64,000 nt of DNA, from NCBI GenBank assembly GCA_949358305.1, contig OX442318.1:730501-794500 (forward strand). The letters run 5' to 3'. The notes under the pieces were generated by a model. The model made no database searches. It worked only from the letters and a program-made list of their open reading frames with translations, and was not told the origin of the DNA. Both the position numbers and the translations under genes were made by a program. The DNA comes from Strigamia acuminata. Its lineage: Eukaryota; Arthropoda; Chilopoda; Geophilomorpha; Linotaeniidae. Shown in pieces: positions 58,001 to 64,000 of the stretch (position 1 is its first letter; each line of letters starts with the position of its first letter).

Positions 58001-59397
58001 CTCCTTGGAGGCTCCTCGGAGGCTCTCTGGAGGCTCCTCGGGGTCTCTTCGGAGGCTCCCGGAGGCTTCCCAAAGGCTTCCCGGAGGCTCTCCAGAGGCT
58101 CCCCGGAGGCTCCTTGAAGGCTCCTCGGAGGCTTTCTGGAGGCTCCTCAGAGGCTCCCCGGAGGCTCCCCGGAGGCTCCTCGGAGGCTCCTCGGAGGCTT
58201 CCCGGAGGCCCTCCGGAGGCTCCTCGGAGGCTTCCCGGAGGCTCTCCAGAGGCTTCCCGGGGGGTTCTTGAGGATCCCTTAAGAGACACAAGGTTGTTGA
58301 GGTTGAAATCCGTGGTAAAAAAATCTATAGTTTGGGTAAAAGTGAATGTGGTGTCAACTTCAGCCTGTTCATGTAGTCAGCTAACTTGATTTGTCGCAGA
58401 TATTTCTAGGAATGTGTTAATTGATTTTTTAGCTCACTTCCGATCGAATCAGTTCATTTCCGGCACTTTTTTAATGTTGGCCAATTTTTACAAAAACGCA
58501 AAGGCTAACCTAAGAAAAAATCGTCAAAATCGGTCAAAATCGGTCAAAAATCAAACAGTGTCAAAAAACAAGCGGAATATAGATCGGAAATGAGCATAAA
58601 AAAAAGATTAATTATCACATTCTTATGCCTATCTGTTACGGTTGTAGAGAATGGTCGAAAACGTAATTTTTTAAAAGAAAAAGTAGTCAGAAAACTTGGT
58701 TTTTCACCCATTTCTCTGCAACCGTAATAGATAGGCATACGTGTGCAAAATCGTGATAAAAGGTCTGCAAAAGCTAGGGAAGATGTCTGCAATAACTAGG
58801 GAAAATGTCTGCAAAAACGTGGCAAAATGTCTGCAAAAACGTGGCAAAATGTGTTCAAAAACGTGGCAAAATCTGTGCAAAAACGTGGTAAAATGTGTGC
58901 AAAAGCTTGATAAAATGTGTGCAATAACTTGGCAAAATGTCTGCAAAAACTTGTGAAAATGTCTGCAAAAACGTGGCAAAATGTTTGCAAAAACGTGGTA
59001 AAATGTGCGCAAAAACATCGCAAAATGTGTGCAAAAACTTGGCAAAATGTCTGCAAAAACGTGATAAAATGTGTGCAAATCTTTGCAAAATGTGTGCAAA
59101 ATCTTGGCAAAATTTGTGCAAGAACGTGATAAAATGTGTGCAAATCTTAGCAAAATGTGTACAAAAACTTGGTAAAATGTTGGCAAAAACACTGCTAGAT
59201 TTCTAAAATTCTCGATTATTCATGATTAATTTTGTGTTTTTAAATTGTAATTTATATTTTTGCAGTTTTTTAAAGAGGGAAGTGCAAATGATGTGAATAA
59301 ACTGTACAGTGATATTTATTGCGTCGAGAATAATAAAGCGAATCGTATTATCCGGAAATTAAAAATTTATTTAGAGCGCAACCATAAACTTACATGA
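55072..59397 (+). CDS. Small protein gene of unknown function, four exons (tentative)
   Basis: Exons 55072-55166, 55436-55460, 55713-55823, 59266-59397 join to 120 residues. All junctions are GT-AG and the phases agree: the first ends phase 2, the 25-bp microexon restores phase 0. The peptide starts MAVHSYYKMLGGKTSSVTFL, has IPNTVDTADTLAYHLAANDE in the middle and ends RIIRKLKIYLERNHKLT. No signal peptide or membrane segment is seen. I do not recognise it. The last intron (3.4 kb) consists mainly of the 11-bp and 22-bp arrays and a hairpin. The microexon is the weakest part. Confidence 0.5.
55862..58262. repeat. 11-bp GC-rich satellite array (~2.4 kb)
   Basis: About 218 units of GGAGGCTCCTC / GGAGGCTCCCC with variants (TTGAAGGCTCC, TCCAGAGGCTC). 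There is higher-order structure: blocks of roughly 430-450 bp recur with the same variant order (compare about 56500, 57040 and 57520). Eleven is prime to three, so every frame on a strand spells the same 11-residue peptide; this yields open runs of 820 codons (minus) and 565 codons (plus). It is the only strongly GC-rich array in the window. Confidence 0.95.
58622..58742. mobile_element. 121-bp foldback (hairpin) element
   Basis: The left arm CTTATGCCTATCTGTTACGG and the inverted right arm CGTATGCCTATCTATTACGG pair over about 35 bases around a ~50-bp loop. It may be a minimal MITE; a transcript would form a long hairpin. Confidence 0.7.
58743..59190. repeat. 22-bp array
   Basis: About 20 copies of CTGCAAAAACGTGGCAAAATGT with variants. 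Units of 22 bases also give same-peptide frames on both strands (KNVAKCLQKRGKMCAKT-like), which I reject as genes. Confidence 0.92.
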
Positions 59398-60013
59398 TTT
59401 TCTAAATGTTGAAAACTTGAAAAAAATAACGATTAAGCAGGGAGGATTAGAGGCAACGTTTGTAACAATAACAAGGATGCATGGTGTCCGTGATGTCCAG
59501 TGTTCGAGAAGTTGCCACAAAAACAAGTCCATGTTCAAATCCGGAGCTATCTAGGACATTAGTACAATTTGTAGAATTTCGCGTGTTCTTTCTCGTATTT
59601 TCTAATATTTCAGCTGCTAATAATAAATAAATAAACAAAAAAAAAAAATTACAAAAAATTAACATTTTGTTCGTGACATCACCACCAGATAGCGCCACCT
59701 GGCGGCGATGAGAAAGAACTAAAATTACGAAAGCAGCTTCTCGCCACTGTCACTCGTTTGAAAGTCGTTTACGTGGCAGAAAATATCTAAATTCTCAAAT
59801 AAACCAATGTTTACAAAATGAAACACTCGTATTGTGTGATGTCAAAAGACATCGCACCTTGATGGCCGCGCGTGTTTATTCCAAAGCGAAATAAAGAAAT
59901 TCGAAAATTCAACTTGGGAATTTTATTTCCTGCTTAAATAAACTTAAACAAGAATGACTAAAAAATAACAACTGACAATGCACTTTGACCGGTCTAACCG
60001 TCCATTTGTTTTT

Positions 60014-60047
<34 letters not shown>

Positions 60048-60180
60048 GAAAGTGTATTTTCTCGTCAAATTCTCTATAGGTTTCATAATACACGATTAAC
60101 AAACTATGTAACGAAATGTATACAGCTCATCAAATACAGATCTAAAATAAAAGTTAAAAAGAACAAACACAACAATAATA
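59398..60180. other. Intergenic, no gene seen
   Basis: A/T-rich, with an AAGAAAAGAAAAG run near 60020 and a palindromic AGCGCCACCTGGCGGC near 59691. Short frames only. Confidence 0.5.
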
Positions 60181-60220
60181 ATCAATCAATCAATCAATCA
60201 ATCAATTAATCAATCAATAG
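60181..60220. repeat. Microsatellite (AATC)n
   Basis: About ten AATC units with one AATT interruption. Confidence 0.85.
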
Positions 60221-62792
60221 TCATAAATAAATATACAAGCAAGAGTTTAGTTGTTATTTCTCGAGATCAAAAACCAAAAAATCAAAAATAAAACCAAAAA
60301 CTCAAACACAACTCTAGCCAGCACTTTGACTCACTTTATTTACTCTATTTTTGCATAGCTTATATTCAATGACAATGAAAATGACCTAAAATGGTGATCA
60401 AAGGCGGATCTACGTTCTCCGGGGCCCAATTCGACCACCTTTGGAATCCACGTCTACGCCGCACAAAGCCGCAGCAGCATTTTAACACTTTTCAGCGCAC
60501 TGGGCTTAAAAATATCAGACACCCCTTGCCATAATTAAAAAATGAAACCAAAAAAGTCATTTTTATTTCTACTGCAAGAACGAGAACCACGACTGGACAA
60601 AGAATTTACTAAATTTGTTCCCGAGAACGTCGAGATCCGCCCCCGACTGGTGATTACTGATTACTTAATTAATTTATTTATTTCTCTTTGCGTAAAGCCG
60701 TTAGAAAAGTCTACTACCGTACTTCTTTCTGACTTCTAGAGGATCGACCTCGATTATACTATCTAAATCTATTGTCTACTACCTGTTATTTGTTTATTTT
60801 ATTTGAATGCAGGAAAATGGAACGGCATCTTATCGTATTTATTCATTTTCTTACTCTTTTTCTTTTTTTGTTAATTTTATATAATATATTTATTTATTTA
60901 TATTTGTTTATTTATATAAATTCGTTCGTAATTAAAGCTACCTTGTCACCTAAAGGAAGCGGTGCTTTCCTCTCGCTATCTACAATTCCTCGCACTAGAA
61001 TAATGCTAGTTAATTTTGGCACTTCTAAGTCGTTTAATTTACTTAATTACGTCACTCATACCCGAGTCTACACGATATTATTATTATTACTGTCATCTAT
61101 AAGGATTAATGCAGCACGGCAAATCATTCGCACTTTTCTATCCCTCCAACTTTCCTTTTAATTGCTCAAAAGGCACGAGGTGTTCCAGCAAAAAACATGG
61201 CTGCCTAATCAAAATGGCTACCGGAACTCAACTACTTGTAACTCTCGAGTGCAGGTTATTTACAACCGAAAAAACAATCGCGTTAAAGCGAATCCTTCGG
61301 TTTTTATGTACAAATTCGACAAAATAATAACAACGAAAAATCTTTTTAAATTTAAAAACAATTAATAAAGAAAAACAAAAAATTATTTTTCTTTTTTCAG
61401 TAGACTGGCCATTCGTTTCCACTTCATTTTGTATTTATTTCAAGGCTCAAGCGCAAGAGCGGAACTCAATCTAATTGAATTATTTAAGGCCATCGATAAA
61501 TAAAAAATGGTGTGTTGTATATTTAATTATTAATTTCACTTCTTTTCACTTTTAAATTTCATATATATATTTCTATAGCGGCATTTTATCAACAAACAAA
61601 AATAAAAAAAATTACCTCGACTCGAATAAATTAAAAAAAATTAAATTAAAACAACGATCCCGACCGCTCCCGCCCTTCTCATAAAAATCTAAAAATGCAA
61701 CTATACATAGAAATCTCTTTATATTATGTACAGAAAAATCAATAACATAAATAACTCGGGAAGACTAAAAAAAAAAATTAAAAAAATTAAAAAAAATCGA
61801 TTAAATCGATTTAAATTGATTAAATTGAACCCTACAAGCGTGAAAAACGGAAAAATCGAATCAAAAAAAGAAACAAATTGATTTGGTATTTTGCTTGAGC
61901 TAATCGATCAATCAATTTGGTAGTTGCCACTAAAATTGCTCGTTTAGTGCGCGGTCAACAAGATTATTCATTATCAACAATTTAACAAGTGATATATAAT
62001 AATAATGTATTTATATCATGTATGTATAATATATATTAGTATGTATGTATATATATATATATATTTATATATATTTATATAGTGCTATCAAAAACTTCAT
62101 TTCCGCCCACTGCGACGTCATTCGCGCTAAAAAACCGTCGAAAGTGGAGGAAAACGAGAAGGAGCCGCCTAAGTTACTTCTGCTGGTACTCATGAGGTAC
62201 GGTACTGTAATAGTTTACTAAATAAAGCACTTCCTTACTCTAAAAAACTACGTTTCCGCTCAAAAACCGAAACCGATACTTCCTAATTCTCAATTATTTG
62301 CATTATTCCATCTATTATTGCATAATTTGATTATACACTTTTTTTTCTTTTTATAATTATTTTATAATTAATAAAAAAAAAAAAAAAAAAAAATTATTTT
62401 TATATATATATATTTTTTTGTTAATATTATTATTTTTTTTCTCTTTTTATATTCTCGTCATGGCGACTAGATTCTAAACTTCTAAAGTGGCGAAAAAGTT
62501 CGAATTTTCTTCGTTTTGTTAAACCTCTCTACAAACTACGGTCATATTTTCATATTTCATATTTCCATCATTTTTGTTTGTATATATTTGTTCATATATA
62601 TATAACTGTTCGGAATCGGTTTGTTGTTTAAATGTTTAAAACATGTAAATGACTAGCACCAACTACTCGAAAACAGAACCGATCGATGTCGATGTTTAAA
62701 ACTCAAAGGAAGACGCTAAATCGATTAAATCGACCCGTTATTGCTACGAAAAAGGTAAAACCCGACACGAGATTTCTTTCTTTCTTTCGCTT
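60221..62792 (-). other. Probable long A/T-rich 3' UTR of the minus-strand gene at 62793
   Basis: About 2.5 kb of A/T-rich, low-repeat DNA downstream of the TAG at 62793-62795. It contains many AUUUA-type words on either strand, TA-rich runs near 62030-62090 and an A-tract at 62370-62390. Several TTTATT words (AATAAA on the minus strand) could end the transcript. No open frame is convincing. Confidence 0.4.
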
Positions 62793-63277
62793 CTACGACT
62801 TTGTTGGCGTGTTGCTCGCGTTGCTGCTCGATGTCGTTTGACCGTTCGCGTCCATCGACTCGTTGCTGTGCACCACGTGGCCGAAGAAACGCTCTACACA
62901 AAAGCAAAATAAGCCGGTTTTAGTTTTTGTTCGGCTTTCGGACGAGGTCTCACCTTCACCCAACAATGGCGGCGGTTCGTCGGGGTTGGAGCCGGGCATG
63001 AGTCCGGCCATCATGTTGTAGTCCATGTTTTCGTCGAGGGAGATGAAGGGGGCGCTCCAGCGGGGGATGGGCGTCGATCGGGGCGTGGTGCGCGGGGTGG
63101 TCACCGGCGAGGTGAACAAACTGAGGTTCGTCGGACTGATGACGCCGCTCACGCCGCTCATGCTCGGGTAGGTGAACAGTTGTGCTGGCTGCGGGTGGAT
63201 GTGAGTGAAGGCGTATTCCGAGCGCCCGGACCCGGAAAACGAACCGCTCATAATGGGTCTGCTCACGGGTGTTTCGT
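62793..63277 (-). CDS. C-terminal exons of an unidentified Ser/Thr/Pro-rich protein, partial
   Basis: Exons in reading order 63277-62954 and 62893-62793, joined after LLGE; about 142 residues ending in TAG. The sequence includes SRPIMSGSFSGSGRSEYAFT, SPTNLSLFTSPVTTPRTTPR, STPIPRWSAPFISLDENMDY and ERFFGHVVHSNESMDAN. The dense TP/SP sites suggest a phosphorylated regulatory tail. I think of an RFX7-like transcription factor but cannot confirm it. The earlier exons are upstream, beyond the window edge or a large intron. A readthrough of the 60-bp intron is also open. Confidence 0.6.
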
Positions 63278-63456
63278 CTGCAACATTTACCACAAGTTTA
63301 GTACAAATTTCATCCAAATTTTAGCTCAATTCGTCCGAATTTAATCACACAAATCCAATCAAAATTGCCGGAATTTGTCCAAATTCAATCGAAATTTGGC
63401 CAAATTTGTCCAAATTTAATTGAAATTAACACAAGAACGGCCGGAATTTCCCCCTA
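63278..63456. repeat. Short degenerate AAATTT-rich repeats
   Basis: CCAAATTTGTCCAAATTTAAT-like words recur in the intron of the minus-strand gene; no array as clean as the others. Confidence 0.45.
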
Positions 63457-63832
63457 CCTAGAACGGCTGAAACCGGTCATAATGACACATTCAGAAAATA
63501 TATTTTCTCAATATAATGACTAAATAATAAATTAATGTGCAATAATGTAAAATATATATACATGGATATATACATATATGGATTTTATGAATGACTAGAT
63601 ATAGTTTAATCATCTATATCGAGGAAACCAGATCTATCCAAAATTGCACGTGTCTGAAATCAAAATTTCCGTTTTAATTTCATCAGCTTTTATAAAATCC
63701 ACCAATTTTCGTTTTACTATTTTCTTCGCATGTTTTGCACGTTTTTGAATTTAAAACAACTCAATTTGACGTATGCACGTATCGTTCATGCTATTTCGAC
63801 CGGTCATTTTGACCGATTTTAGTCGTTCTAGG
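63457..63832. mobile_element. Probable piggyBac-like MITE
   Basis: Inverted ends CCTAGAACGGCTGAAACCGG and CCTAGAACGACTAAAATCGG; the right end is directly followed by TTAA, the piggyBac target. The left flank is not TTAA, so the target has decayed or the class is wrong. Confidence 0.6.
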
Positions 63833-63885
63833 TTAATTCTCTCTTTTTTATTACTTTTTAAGAAAAATGCCACGTTCGCTGATTT

Positions 63886-64000
63886 ACCGTATATACTCGC
63901 GTATATACTCGCGTATAATGCGACCCCCCCATTTTAGGCGCCATTTTTGCTAATAAGTGATGTATGCGCGTATAATGCGAATTAACATTTGTGTCCCACA
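63886..64000. mobile_element. Start of an element with CGTATATACTCGCGTATAATGCGA words
   Basis: ACTCGCGTATA occurs in tandem, then TAATGCGACCCCCC, and GCGCGTATAATGCGAATT again near the window end. This wording resembles dispersed transposon termini seen in many animals. The rest lies outside the window. Confidence 0.5.

Noticed and set aside
55829-58291. 820-codon minus-strand open frame (SLRGASEEPPG repeats) and 565-codon plus-strand counterpart
   Set aside because: Products of the 11-bp array; present in all frames, inside an intron, without flanking unique coding sequence.
32600-59190. Regular short direct repeats that might suggest a CRISPR array
   Set aside because: Units are contiguous without unique spacers, and the DNA is eukaryotic with spliced genes.
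58704-59206. Cys/His-rich frames on both strands (FCRHFATFLQTF and KNVAKCLQKR types)
   Set aside because: Same-peptide frames of the 22-bp array; the Cys/His pattern is not a zinc finger.
60750-60790. let-7-like word (minus strand AGGTAGTAG)
   Set aside because: Only nine bases match and no hairpin partner is visible.

Overview
The window is nuclear DNA from an intron-rich animal, most likely an arthropod that is not a drosophilid. The reasons are spliced genes with GT-AG introns, arthropod-like orthologues (dunce-type PDE4, nuf-type Rab11-FIP), a (CCTAA)n run matching the arthropod telomere motif TTAGG, and many short non-autonomous DNA transposons. I cannot name the species. All gene models were spliced by eye. 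Where I give exon lists, the exon lengths add up to whole codons.

Layout. 1-8.7 kb is a minus-strand Ty3/Gypsy LTR retrotransposon: pol runs off the left edge, gag is 1182 codons, a -1 slippery heptamer lies at their junction, and a candidate 5' LTR lies on the right. 9.6-26.4 kb (+) is a dunce/PDE4 cAMP phosphodiesterase gene. It has up to six alternative first coding exons that all end in phase 2 and can join one common UCR1 exon, plus one short-form first exon that enters further downstream. 26.4-31.9 kb has no convincing gene and is full of MITEs, some nested. 31.9-37.5 kb (+) is aminopeptidase O (AOPEP, M1 family). 37.9-42.9 and 43.1-46.1 kb (+) are two tandem secreted-lipase-family paralogues. 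46.1-49.0 kb (-) is DMAP1, tail to tail with lipase 2 (25 bp between stop codons) and head to head with the next gene. 49.4-54.4 kb (+) is a Rab11-FIP3/4 (nuf) gene with EF-hand-containing and EF-hand-less N-termini. 55.1-59.4 kb (+) is a tentative 120-aa four-exon gene with a 3.4-kb satellite-filled intron. 62.8-63.3 kb (-) holds the last two exons of a Ser/Thr/Pro-rich protein I cannot name.

The most unusual property is the intronic and intergenic DNA. About twenty unrelated short-period tandem arrays occur, roughly one per large intron. Most units are 20-22 or 30-31 bp, one is 11 bp, and most are A/T-tract rich, so many periods are near whole helical turns. The 11-bp and 13-bp arrays create spurious open frames of up to 820 codons on both strands; these are not genes.

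Functionally the neighbourhood mixes cAMP hydrolysis, peptide and lipid hydrolysis, chromatin regulation and endosomal trafficking. I see no operon or shared pathway. The only structural links are the lipase tandem duplication, the convergent lipase2/DMAP1 ends and the divergent DMAP1/nuf starts.
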